A stretch of DNA of 64,000 nucleotides from Sapria himalayana (taxonomy: Eukaryota; Streptophyta; Magnoliopsida; Malpighiales; Rafflesiaceae), in NCBI GenBank assembly GCA_029783825.1, contig JAREIK010002263.1, positions 203,865-267,864 on the forward strand, read 5' to 3'. Shown in pieces: positions 1 to 12,328 of this stretch; within the stretch, counting starts at the first letter, position 1, and every line of letters begins with the position of its first letter. Under the pieces are notes generated by a model that was not told the DNA's origin, did no database searches, and worked only from the letters and a program-made list of their open reading frames with translations. The position numbers and the translations under genes were made by a program.

Positions 1-3000
1 TATAAAAAAAAAATTTCAAAACAAAAAATTATTATATAGTAATATATTTTGCTTTGCTTCTGAATCATTTTAGGTTTTGTAATTATATTATAAATGATAT
101 CTATCTTATTAATAATAGAATTTTAATTTATTTTTTCATTATTATTAAAATATTTATCAATAAAATAGTCTATATTGAATTTATATGATATATAAATAAA
201 ATGATTATTATAACTAAATATTGAATTCACTTTTGAAAAAAATTTAAACATTATTATATTTTCTAAGGTTATAACCTTTGAAAATATCAAAAAATAAAAA
301 AAATAAATTTTTTGTTTTTTTATTTTTTAAATAAAACCTATAAACTACTAAATGTATACCCAGTTAAATATGTAAACTCCTATACCCCGTAATGCCTAAA
401 TACAATAACCATTAAACTGATATATAATACATAATAAATAATAAATCTAATTTTTATTTCTATTTATTATAATTTTTAATATTCATTTTAATTATTTATT
501 AGTTTATTTTTATAGAAATATTTATTACAAAATAAATTATGAGTGCGATAGATCAAATTTAAATTAGACTGGTATACCCAAATAATAAAGTTTAAATCTC
601 AATAATTTTTTTCATTATAATTGTAAATATTCATTTTAATTATTTATTTGTTTATTTTTATATAAATATTAATTAAAAAATAAATTATGAGTTAGAAAAA
701 TATAATTTATATAAATTAACTTTCATCAAAAAAATATGAAGAAACTTTTTTTAAAAAAATAAAATTCAAAACAACAAATTATTATATAGTAATATATTTT
801 GATTTCTTTTGAATCATTTTAGGTTTTTTTATTATATTTTAATTGATATCTATCTTATTAATAATAGATTATTAATTTATTTTTTGATCATTATTAGAAT
901 ATTTATCAATAAAATTTTTTATATGGAATTTTTATGATATATAAATATAATGATTATTATAACTAAATATTGAACTCACTTTTGAAAAAAATTTAAAAAT
1001 TATTATATTTTCAAAGGTTGTAACCATTGAAAATATCAAAAAATAATAAAAATTAATATTCTGTTATTTTAATTTATAAATAAATCTTATAAACCACTAA
1101 ATGCATACACAGTAAAATCAGAAAACTCCTAAGGCCCGTAATTCCTAAATATATAAACCATTAAACCATTATATGCTACTTAATAATTAAGAAATTTAAT
1201 TTTTATTTCAATTTATTATTATTTTAAATATTCATTTTATTTATTTATTAGTTTATTTTTATAAAATATTTATTACAAAACAAATTATGAGTGCGAAAAA
1301 TATAATTTAAATAATTTATTTTTAATCAAAAAAATATATACGCTTATAAAAGAAGTAAAAATTTAAAAATTAAAAATTATTATCCAGTAATATTTTTTAC
1401 TTTAATTTTGAATCAAATTGGGTTTTGTAAATATTTTTTAATTAATATCCATCTTATTATTAATAGTTTATTAATTTAATTTTTGATCATTATTATAAAA
1501 TCTATCAATAAAATATTTATATTGAATTTATATGATATATAATTATTAAAATTATTATAACTAAATATTGTATTCACATTTCAAAAAATTTTAAATATTA
1601 TTATATTTTCAAAGGTCATAACCTATGAAAATGAGAAAAAATTACCAATTTTTTTTATTATTTTATTGTTTTAATAAAACCTATAAACCACTAAATGTCT
1701 AAAAACATAAATCGCTAAACTTTTAAACGACAAAACTTCTAAATACTTAAACTATTAAATTGATATACATTAAGTATAATTTTAAATTTTTATTTTTAAT
1801 TATTTATCGGTTTATTTTTATAGAAATATTAATTACAAAATAAATTATTTGTGTGAAAAATCTATTTTAAATAATTTTTTTTTATCAAAAAATATATATA
1901 TGCTTATAAAAAAAGGCAAATTTTTAAAAACAAAAATTTATTATTTTGTAATATATTTTATTTTAATTTTGAATCATTTTAGTTTTTGCAATTATATTTT
2001 AATTTATATCATACTTATTAATAATAGGTTATTAATTTCTTATTGATTATTATTATAATATCTTTTAATAAAATTATTTATATAGAGTTTACGTTATATA
2101 AAATTATTAAGAATATTATAACTAAATATTATATTAACATTTAAATAAAATTAAGAATTATTATATTTTCAAAGGTTATAACCTTCAAAAATTAAAAAAA
2201 AATTTAAAAATTTAATTTTTTATTTTGTCATTCGTTAAATAAAAACTACAAATCACTAAAGTCCTAAACACTTAAATCACTTAACCTCAAAACACCTAAA
2301 TACTTAAACCATTAAACTAGTATATGTCGAATAATAAATATTAAATCTCAATTTTATTTGTATTCATTATAATTTTAAATATTCATTTTAATTATTTATT
2401 AGTTTATTTTTATAGAATTATAAATTAAAAATAAATTATGAGGAAGAAAAATATAATTTAAATAATTTACTTTTAATAACAAAGAATATAAACTTATAAA
2501 AAGAAGCAAAACATCAAAAAAGTTATTAATTAATATTATAATTTACTTTGATTTTGAATAAATTTACGTTTTGCAAATATTTTTTAATAAATATCTATCT
2601 TATTAATAATAGTTTATTAATTTATTTTTTGATCATTAATAAATATCTATCAATATAATTGTTTATATTGAATAAACATGATATATAATTATTAAGATTA
2701 TCATAACTAAATATAGTCTTCACATATAAAAAAAATTTAAAAATTATTATATTTTCAAAGGTTATTAACTTCAAAAATGAGAAAAAATAACAAAAATAAA
2801 TTTTTTGTTATATCATTATTTAAATAAAACATATAAACCTTTAAATGCCTAAATACATAAATCTCAAAACTCCTAAACACTGAAGCTCCTAAATACCTAA
2901 ACATTTAAACTCATAAACCTTAAATATAATTTAAATAATTTATAGAAATATTAATTACAAAATAAATTATGAGTGATACAAATATAATTTAAATAATATA

Positions 3001-5946
3001 TTTTTCATCAAATAAATATATAAGCATATAAAATGATGCAAATACTAAAAAAAATTATTATTTAGTAATAAAATTTACTTTAATTTTGAATCATTTCAGG
3101 TTTTTTAATTATATTTTAATTTATATCTATTATATTAATAATAGTTTATTAATTTATTTTTTGATAATTGATATAATATTTATAAATAAAATTGTTTATA
3201 TTTATTTTATATTATATATAGTTATGATAATTATTATTACTAAATATTATATTCACATTTTTAAAAAAGTTTTAAATTATTATATTTTCAAATGTTATGA
3301 CATTTTAAATTATGAAAAAATATAAAAAATAAATATTTTGTTATTTCATTGTTTAGATAAAAGCTATAAACCATTAAATGCCTAAATACTTAAATCAATA
3401 ACTTTTAAATCTCGAAAACCCTAAATAGATAAATTTTTTTAAACACATATAACCTAAATAATAAATAATAAATCTCATTTTTATTTTTTTCAATATAATT
3501 TTAAATATTCATTTTAATTATTTATATGTTTATTTTATATAATTATTAAATACAAAATAAAATATAAGTTAGAAAAATGTAATTTATATAAATTATTTTT
3601 CTACACAAAAATATATACAAACTTCTAAAAAAAATTAAAAACAAGAAATTTATATATAATAATATATTTTACCTTGTTTCTGAATTATTTTAGGTTTTGT
3701 AATTACATTTTAATTGATATCTATCTTATTAATAATAAATTATTAATTTTTTTTGATCATTATTATAATATTTATCAATAAAAATATTTATATTTAATTT
3801 ATATGATATATAAATTTAATAATTATTATAACTAAATATTGTATGCACTTTTGAAAAAAATTTTAAAATTATTATATTTTCAAAGATTATAACCTTTGAA
3901 CATGTGAAAAAACAAAAAAAAATATTTTATTTTTATTATTTCATTGTTTAAATAAAACCTATAAATCACTAAATAACTAAACACTTAAATCACTAAACTA
4001 CAAAATTCCTGATACCCCTATATAGATAATCATTTAAAAAGGTATCCCCTAAATAATAATTAATAAATATCATTTTTATTTGTTTTCATTTTAATTTAAA
4101 AAATTCATTTTGATTGTTTACTTTTTTATTTATATATATATATTAATTATAAAATAAATTATGAGTTAAAAATAAAATTTATAACAATTATTTTTCATCA
4201 AAAAATAGATAAGCTTATAAAAAGAATAAAAATTTAAAAACATATAATTATTATTAAGTAATATATTTTGCTTTGCTTTTGAATCATTTAGGTTTTGATA
4301 TTATATTTTAAGTAATATTAATCTTATTCATAATAGATTTTTAATTTATTTTTTGATAATTATTAGAATATCTATCAATAAAATTGTTTATATTGAATTC
4401 ATATGATATATAATTATTATGATTATTATAAATAAATATTTATTCACTTTTGAAAAAATTTAAAAAATTATTATATTTTCAAAGGTTATAAACTTTGAAA
4501 ATATCAAAAAATAATAAAAATAATTTTTTTGTTATTTTTTTTCTTAAATAAAACCTATAAACTGCTAAATTCATACATAGTTAAATCAGTAAACTTCTAA
4601 ACCCCATAATGCCTAAATACATAAACCATTAAACTGCTATATACTACATAATAATTAATAAATCTAGTTTTTATTTCTATTTATTATAATTTTAAATATT
4701 CATTTTAATTATTTATTAGTTTATTTATAATGAAATATTTATTACAAAATAAAGTATGAGTGCGACAAATATAATTTAATTATTTATTTTTTAAAAAAAT
4801 ATACGGTTCTAAAAGAAGTAAAAATTTAAAAATTAAAAATTATTAACCTAGTAATATATTTTACTTTAATTTTGAATAAATTTGGGTTTTGTAAATATTT
4901 TTTAATTAATATCTATCTTTTTATTAATAGTTTATTAATTTAATTTTTGATCATTATAATATTATCTATCAATAAAATTGTTTATATTGAATTTATATAA
5001 TATATAATTATTAATAATATTAAAACTAAATATTGTATTCACATTTCAAAAAATTATAAAAATTATTATATTTTCAAAGGTTATAACCTATGAAAATGAT
5101 AATAAATTATAGAAAATTTATTTGTTATTTTATTTTTTTATAAAAAACCTATTAACCACTAAAAGCCTAAAAACATAAATCGCTAAACTCATAACGACAA
5201 AACCTCTAAATACTTAAACTATTAAACTGGTATACAATAATAATAAATCTTAAATCTCATTTTAATTTTTATTCAGTATAATTTTAAATTTTTATTTTAA
5301 TTATTTATCAGTTTATTTTTATAGAAATATTAATTACAAAATAAATTATTAGTGAGACGGATCTAATTTAAATTAAAACGGCATCCCTAAATAATAAATA
5401 ATAAATCTCATTTTTTTTATTATAATTTTAAATATTCATTTTAATTATTTATTTGTTTATTTATATATAAAAAATAATTACAAAATAAATTATGAGTTAG
5501 ACAAATATAATTTATATAAATTATATTTCATTAAAAAAATATAGATAAACTTATTAAAAGAAGAAAAAATTCAAAAAAAAATTATTATATAGTAATATAT
5601 TTCTTTGCTTCTGAATCATTTTAAGTTTTGTAATTATATTTTAATTAATATCTATCTTATTATTAATAGATTATTAATTTTTTTTTTGATTATTATTAGA
5701 ATATTTACCAATAAAATTGTTTATATTGAATTTATATAATATATTAATACAATGATTAGTATAACTAAATATTGTATTCACATTTGAAAAAAATTTAAAA
5801 ATTATTATATTTTCAAAGGTTATAACCTTTGAAAATATAAAAAAATAATAAAAATAAATTTTTTGTTATTTTATTTTTTAAATAAAACCTAAAAACCACT
5901 AAAAACCACTAAATATTTTATTTTTTGTTATTTTATATTGAATTTA
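1..5946 (+). repeat. Satellite array block 1, about ten monomers
   Basis: Tandem monomers with anchors (AGTAAT followed by an AT-rich body) near 38, 788, 1386, 1947, 2533, 3063, 3657, 4257, 4850 and 5590. Spacings are therefore mostly 530-600 bp, with two steps of about 740-750 bp. The variants from 1386 to 4850 recur in the same order at 7865-11388. The last 50 bases before the hAT copy are scrambled (CCACTAAA duplicated, then a fragment of the monomer body), so the usual insertion-site sequence is missing here. No credible coding sequence: the open frames present encode only I/Y/N/L-rich low-complexity peptides that move with the repeat. Confidence 0.93.
5805..5840. repeat. Perfect 36-bp palindrome in a monomer
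   Basis: Dyad symmetry without loop, arms TTATATTTTCAAAGGTTA and its complement, centre between 5822 and 5823. It is the longest intact version I found of the element shared by the monomers. Confidence 0.92.
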
Positions 5947-6764
5947 TAGGGGTGCTCATGGGATGGGACGGGATGGAGATTACAAATCTCAAGTTACTTC
6001 CCACAGTTCGGAGATGTTTTTTGAAGATCTAGACGCATCCCATAGGTTGAAAATATCAGGACAGGATGGGATGGACATCGGGGATTTTGGGTAGGATAAA
6101 ATGGTTCCGGGACGAAACGGAATTCAGACATTTTTTTACAATTTATTTTCTTCAAACTGGCCAAGTTAGTTCATGTCGAAACCTTTTGTTGTACCATTTA
6201 TCATTCCTTAGTTATGTATCTTTCAAACTCAAATTGGGATAAGTTTGTTTTGACAAATAGGCTGAATACCACAAACGAGTTCCATTACCTTGTCAAAAGT
6301 TTTGATACGCAGAAAAGGATAGAAATGTTAAATAGAACGGGACCGATTTGTGTGCTTAAATTGGTTCTTTGTTTTTTCACAAGTTGGCTTCGTTCAGCCG
6401 AGTGAAAGTTAATAATAATAGCAATACTATATTTTTTAAACAATTACTTAAAATATCAAGGAATAGCTAAAGTTGACCACAAACATTGGTAGCAGCAATT
6501 ACAACTTAAGTAATTGGTAAAATTAGAGAGCTTAATATAACAAAAAAAATACAACTAATAACAACCATGATAATAATCATTTCAAAGGTCCGTCCCATAA
6601 CAGCAACGAAGATCCAAATCCAATAAATTATCTCTTTTACAACTCCTCCCTTTTCTTCCTCCACTGTAGACGGACAACCAAAGATTAAAACGTGTTAATC
6701 ATATAGACATTAATTTTTGTAAGATGAAAGAGTAATAAAAAAACAAAATATAACCTTATAAAAT

Positions 6765-7525
6765 TTAATACACCCATTCAAATTTAGTTGGCCAACTATA
6801 GTTGAAAAAATATTTGGATCTTGTGACCCCTCTGAAAATTGTAATTGAACCATATTTTTATTAAATTGAATGAATAAAATAAGTAAAAGTGAAATTAAAA
6901 TTTACAAGATTTGTATACTAACCTAATTCATTATCATCAAGGTCTTGAACTAATTCTTCAATTTCAATAGGTTTGTTTGAGCTTCTCAACCAATCTTGTA
7001 GACATATGAGAACTTCAGCTGTAATAGGTGTTAAAGAACTCCTAAATTTATCTAAAGTTCCCCACCCCCCCCCCCATTGCTAAATGTAGATTCGTAGGCC
7101 ATAGTAGATGCTTGGATAGCAAATACATCCCTTGCTACATTTTCCAAAGAAGGATACCTAACCTCATTTACCTTCCACCAGTATAGAAGATCAAAATCAA
7201 TTCTATTTTATTCAAGTTTGTCCTCCAAGTACCTATCCAACTCTTGCAAAGCTGCAACTTCTTGTTCTTTCTCCAATTCAACAAAAAAATCATTAACATA
7301 AGTATCACTACCATCAAATAAATCATCATTTTTCTTCAACACAGTAGAAGAGAAATCATCTTCTTTTGATTCATCTTCATTTAAATCTTTATAATCATCC
7401 ATCATCACATTTAAAGCATTTATAACATTTTTCACCAAATTTTTAGCCAATTCCTCTCCAAAATGCTAAGCGTACTTAACCTTGAGATATTTGAGCTTAT
7501 ATCTAAGATCCAACACTATTGCCAT
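6765..7525 (-). pseudogene. hAT transposase C-terminal fragment (dimerisation domain), broken
   Basis: Reverse-strand remains of a plant hAT transposase. The 80-residue open piece at 7208-7450 holds an acidic linker (KEDDFSSTVLKKNDD) and the start of the C-terminal dimerisation region (QELDRYLEDKLE). The following frame, after a stop replacing K/E, gives RYPSLENVARDVFAIQ, RSSLTPITAEVLICLQDWL and SNKPIEIEELVQDLDDNE. These match the hAT C-terminal family pattern YPxLxxxARDxxAxxxSTVxSExxFS. An 11-base C run at 7065-7075 replaces the CCCCCGAG of other copies and disrupts the ES-FS-GGR stretch. After DDNE a GTTAGT splice donor precedes a probable intron of about 0.1 kb and a last exon ending at the TAA at 6765-6767; a one-base deletion near 6780 shifts that exon. 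The upstream part is lost at the truncation. It cannot be functional. Confidence 0.85.
7065..7075 (+). repeat. Poly-C tract of 11 inside the hAT fragment
   Basis: Eleven consecutive C bases in a window that is otherwise strongly AT-rich. The other copies have CCCCCGAG here (26755-26762 and 50488-50495), so the run grew after the copies diverged. It lies in the transposase dimerisation domain and contributes to its frame loss. Confidence 0.9.
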
Positions 7526-10500
7526 AAAAATAAATTTTTTGTTATTTTTTTTCTTAAATAAAACCTATAAACCTCTAAATTCATACACAGTTAAATCAGT
7601 AAACTTCCTTAACCCCATAATGCCTAAATACATAAACCATTAAAGTGCTATATACTACATAATAATTAATAAATCTAGTTTTTATTTTTATTTATTATAA
7701 TTTTAAATATTCATTTTAATTATTTATTTGTTTATTTTTATTTAAATATTTATTACAAAATAAAGTATGAGTGCGACAAATATAATTTAATTAATTTATT
7801 TTTAATAAAAAAAAATATATGGTTCTAAAAGAAGTAAAAATTTAAAAATTAAAAATTATTATCCAGTAATATATTTTACTTTAATTTTGAATCAATTTGG
7901 GTTTTGAAAATATTTTTTAATTAATATCAATCTTTTTATTAATAGTTTATTATTTTAAAATTTGATCATTATTATATTATCTATCAATAAAATTGTTTAT
8001 ATTGAATTTATATGATATATAATTATTAATATTATTATAACTAAATATTATATTCACATTTCAAAAAATTTTAAATATTATTATATTTTCAAAGGTTATA
8101 CCCTATGAAAATGAGAAAAAATTACAAATTTTTTTTGTTATTTTATTGTTTAAATAAAACCTATAAACCACTAAATGCCTAAAAACATAAATTGCTAAAT
8201 TCCTAAACGAAAAAACTATTAAATACTTAAACTATTAAAAAGGTGTACATTAATAAAAAACCATAAGTACTCAATTTAATTTTTATTAAGTATAATTTTA
8301 AATTTTTATTTTAATTATTTATCAGTTTATTTTTATAGAAATATTAATTACAAAATAAATTATTAGTGAGACAGATCTAATTTAAATAATTTATTTTTCA
8401 TCAAAAAAATATATATCCTTATAAAAAGAGGCAATATTTTAAAAACAAAAATCTATTATTTAGTAATATATTTTATTTTTATTTTGAATCATTTTATATT
8501 TTGCTATTATATTTTAATTTATATGATTCTTATCAATAATAGTTTATTAATTTTTTATTGATCATTATTATAATATCTATTAATAAAATTATTTATATTG
8601 AGTTTACATTATATATAATTATTAAGATTATTATTACTGAATATTATATTCACATTTAAAAAAAATTAAAAATTATTATAATTTCAAAGGTTATAACCTT
8701 CAAAAATTAAAAAGAAATCAAAAAATTAATTTTTTATTTTTTCATTCTTTAAATAAAAACTATAAATCACTAAAGGCCTAAACACTTAAATAACTAAACC
8801 CCAAAAACCAAAATACTTAAATCATTAAACTAGTATATCCCGAATAATAAATAATAAATCTCTAATTTATTTGTATTCATTATAATTTTTAATATTCATT
8901 TTTATTATTTATTTGTTTATTTTTATAGGATAATAAATTAAAAATTAATTATGAGGAACACAAATATAATTTAAATAATTTACTTTTAATAACAAAAAAT
9001 ATAAACTTATAAAAAGAAGCAAAACATCAAAGAAAGAATTATTTTGTAATATATTTTACTTTGATTTTGAATAAATTTACGTTTTGCTAATATATTTAAA
9101 ATAATATCTATCTTATTAATAATAGTTTATTAATTTATTTTTTGATCATTAATATATTATATTTCAATATAATTGTTTATATTGAATTTACATGATTTAC
9201 TATTATTAAGATTATCATAACTAAATATAGTATTCACATATAAAAAAAATTTAAAAATTTTTATATTTTCAAAGGTTATAAACTTCAAAAATGTGAAAAA
9301 ATAACAAAAATAAATTTTTTGTTATATCATAGTTTAAATACAAGTTATAAACCATTAAATGCCTAAATACATAAATATCTATACACCTAAACCCCGAAGG
9401 CCCTAAATACTCAAACATTTAAACTCGTAAACTTTAAATATAATTTAAATAATTTATAGAAATATTAATTACAAAATAAATTATGAGTGATACAAATATA
9501 AATCAAGTAATATATTTTTCATCAAAAAAACATATAAGCTTATTATATGATGCAAAAACTAAAAAAAGAATATTATTTAGTAATAAATTTTACTTTGATT
9601 TTGAATCATTTTAGGTTTTTTAATTATATTTTAATTTATATCTATCATATTAATAATAGTTTATTAATTTATTTTTTGATAATTGATATAATATATATCA
9701 ATAAAATTGTTTATATTTAGTTTATATTATATATAGTTATAATATTTATTATTACTAAATATTGTATTCACATTTTTAAAAAATTTTAAAATTATTATAT
9801 TTTCAAATGTTATAACCTTTGAAAATTTGAAAAAATATCAAAAAAATTTTTTTTGTTATTTCATTATTTGAATAAAACCTATAAACCATTAAATGCCTAA
9901 ATACATAAATCAATAACTTCTAAATCTCGAAAACACTAAATAGATAAATTTATTAAACATGTATATCCTAAATAATAAATAATAAATAATAAATAATAAA
10001 TCTAATTTTTATTTTTTTCTTTATAATTTTAAATATTCATTTTAATTATTTATTTGTTTATTTTTATATAAATATTAATTACAAAATAAATTATAAGTTA
10101 TAAAAATATAATATATATAAATTATTTTTTTAATGAAAAATTTAGATAAACTTTATAAAAGTAGAAAAAAATTAAAAACAAAAAATATTATATAGTAATA
10201 TATTTTGCTTTGTTTCTGAATCATTTTAGTTTTTGTAATTATATTTTAATTGATATCTAACTTATTAATAATAGATTATTAATTTATTTTTTGATCATAT
10301 TCGAATATTTATCAATAAAAATGTTTATATTGAATTTATATGATATATAAATTTAATAATTATTATAACTAAATATTGTATTCAATTTTGAAAAAAGTTT
10401 TAAAATATTTATATTTTCAAAGATTGTAACCTTTGAACATGTGAAAAAATAAAAAAAATATTATATTTTGTTTTTTCATTATTTAAATAAAACCTATAAA

Positions 10501-11764
10501 TCACTAAATGCCTAAACACTTAAATCACTAAACTACAATATCCCGATACCCCTATATAGATAATCCTTTAAACTGGTATACCCTAAATAATAATTAATAA
10601 ATCTCATTTTTATTTGTTTTCATTATAATTTAAAAAATTCATTTTGATTGTTAAGTTTTTTATTTATATATATATATATTAATTATAAAATAAATTATGA
10701 GTTAAAAATATAATTTATAAAAATTACTTTTCATCAAAAAATAGATTTGCTTAAAAAAGAATAAAAATTTAAAAACAAATAATTATTATTAAGTAAAATA
10801 TTTTGCTTTGCTTTTGAATCATTTTAGGTTTTGATATTATATTTTAAGTAATATCAATCTTATTCATAATAAATTTTTAATTTATTTTTTGATAATTATT
10901 AGAATATCTATGAATAAAATTGTTTATATTGAATTTATATGATATATAATTATTATGATTATTATAAATAAATATTGTATTCACTTTTGAAAAAAATTTA
11001 AAAATTATTATATTTTCAAATGTTTTAATCTTAAAAAAATGAGAAAGAATACAAAAAATAAATTTTTTGTTATTTTTTTAATTAAAACCTATAGACCACT
11101 AAATGTTTACTTACTTAAATCAATAGCTCAAAAAAACCAAAACCCCTAAATATATAAACCTTATAACAGCTGTATACTACTTAATAAATAATAAATCTCA
11201 TTTTTATTTCTATTTATTATAATTTTAAATATTCATTTTAATTATTTATATTTTAAATTTTAGAAAAATTAATTACAAAAAAAATTTCGAGTGAGACAGG
11301 TATTATCTAAATAATTTATTTTTAATCATAAAAGAATATAAGCTTATAAAAAGATAAAAAAATTTAAAAATTAAATATTATTATTTAGTAATATATTTTT
11401 ATTTGATTTTGAATCATTTTGTGTTATGTAAATATATTTTAATTAATATTTATATTATTAATAATAGTTTATTAATTTAATTTTTGTTCATTATTATAAT
11501 ATCTATCATTAAAATTATTTATATTGAATTTATATGATATATAATTAATAAGATTAATATAATTATACATGGTATTCACATTTCAAAAGATTTCAAAAAA
11601 TATTTAATTTTAAAAGTTTTAACCTTTGAAAATCTAAAAAAAACAAAAAAAAATATTTTTATTATATAAATAAACCATATATACCATTAAATGCCTAAAA
11701 ACATAAATTGCTAAACTCCTAAATGGCAAAAACCCTAAATAATTGATCCATTAAACAGATATAC
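7526..11764 (+). repeat. Satellite array block 2, higher-order unit plus one variant
   Basis: Monomer anchors near 7865, 8462, 9045, 9579, 10194, 10792 and 11388. In order they match the variants at 1386, 1947, 2533, 3063, 3657 and 4257 at an offset of about 6.5 kb. Distinguishing marks are AATTTGGGTTTTG (first type), AATTTACGTTTTGC (third), GATAATTGATATAAT (fourth) and TTTAAGTAATATCAATC (sixth). The monomer at 11388 is a separate type with GTGTTATGTAAATATA. The variants from 9579 onward recur at 54907 onward at an offset of about 45.3 kb. Nothing else is seen in this stretch. Confidence 0.92.
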
Positions 11765-11772
11765 CATATATA

Positions 11773-12328
11773 ATTGTTGGACAAATGTGCTTTCACGGTA
11801 ATGAGATTTAGATACAGAAACATAAAAACAACAGAAAAAAAGCAATATATATATCCCAATTCAGCAACCATCCATGATAGAATCAAAAAATGAGAAATAA
11901 ACACCGAAAATAATGTCGTTCGCTAGTCGCTTAGTACGACTAGCTAAATCCACTAGAAAATACTTTTGAATTGCAAATTAAAGCAACAGAAATGTCATAC
12001 AGTATGCACCACACAGAATAGTTGCAATAAATCGCATAGAGACAAGAGAGAGAGATGATGAACAGTTCCATGGGTCTAAAAACAACACCGAAAATAAATT
12101 ACAAAACATTTTATATTAAAATTTCTCATGGTTCATTTAACCGGAGCGGGCCAGATCATGAGACGGGTAAGGCTCTACTCCAATTTTGGCCCACTGTCTG
12201 GTCATTGAGACCTCTATTTTTGTGCTACTGCTGCATCCCCAGCCTCTTAATATTTCCTTTCCTGCACTTACATAAAAATATTAAAAAAAATATATTTGGC
12301 TATACAAACAGATTATCAAAAAATAAAT
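11773..12328. other. Unclassified 0.56-kb insertion in the satellite (copy A)
   Basis: Non-satellite DNA of more balanced composition interrupts a monomer after GGTATACCATATATA. It begins ATTGTTGGACAAATG, contains a small hairpin (GCTAGTCG, 7-base loop, CGACTAGC), an AGAGAGAG tract near 12043 and a GC-rich part (CCGGAGCGGGCC), then returns to satellite near 12329. The flanks CATATATA (11765-11772) and TATATATA (12329-12336) could be an 8-bp target duplication, but the site is low complexity. A second copy lies at 57096-57664. The TGTTGG near the left edge resembles the start of many LTRs, but no matching right end, PBS or coding region is seen. The short open frames in it differ between the copies and look accidental. 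Confidence 0.7.

Larger units (their letters stand above)
5947..7525 (-). mobile_element. hAT transposon, 5'-truncated copy (left TIR plus transposase C-terminal part)
   Basis: Starts with the terminal repeat TAGGGGTGCTCATGGG and G-rich subterminal motifs (GGGATGGGACGGGATGG), matching the left ends at 25643 and 49374. It then runs through about 0.8 kb of non-coding 3' region and the reverse-strand transposase 3' half. Homology to the other copies stops near 7525, just after CCAACACTATTGCC, where satellite resumes. The right TIR and the N-terminal half of the gene are absent. The left flank is not the CTAAATGC seen at the other copies, so this side was rearranged after insertion. It was probably part of the same co-amplified insertion as the other copies. 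Confidence 0.88.

Noticed and set aside
1..5946. Open frames in the satellite giving peptides such as NYILIYI..NNSLLIYFLII, repeated across monomers
   Set aside because: They are I/Y/N-rich by-products of AT-rich sequence, recur only because the DNA repeats, shift or break between monomers, and match no domain.
11773..12328. Calling this segment a solo LTR
   Set aside because: It has TGTTGG near one edge, but no convincing CA end, no 5-bp duplication and no linked retrotransposon coding sequence.
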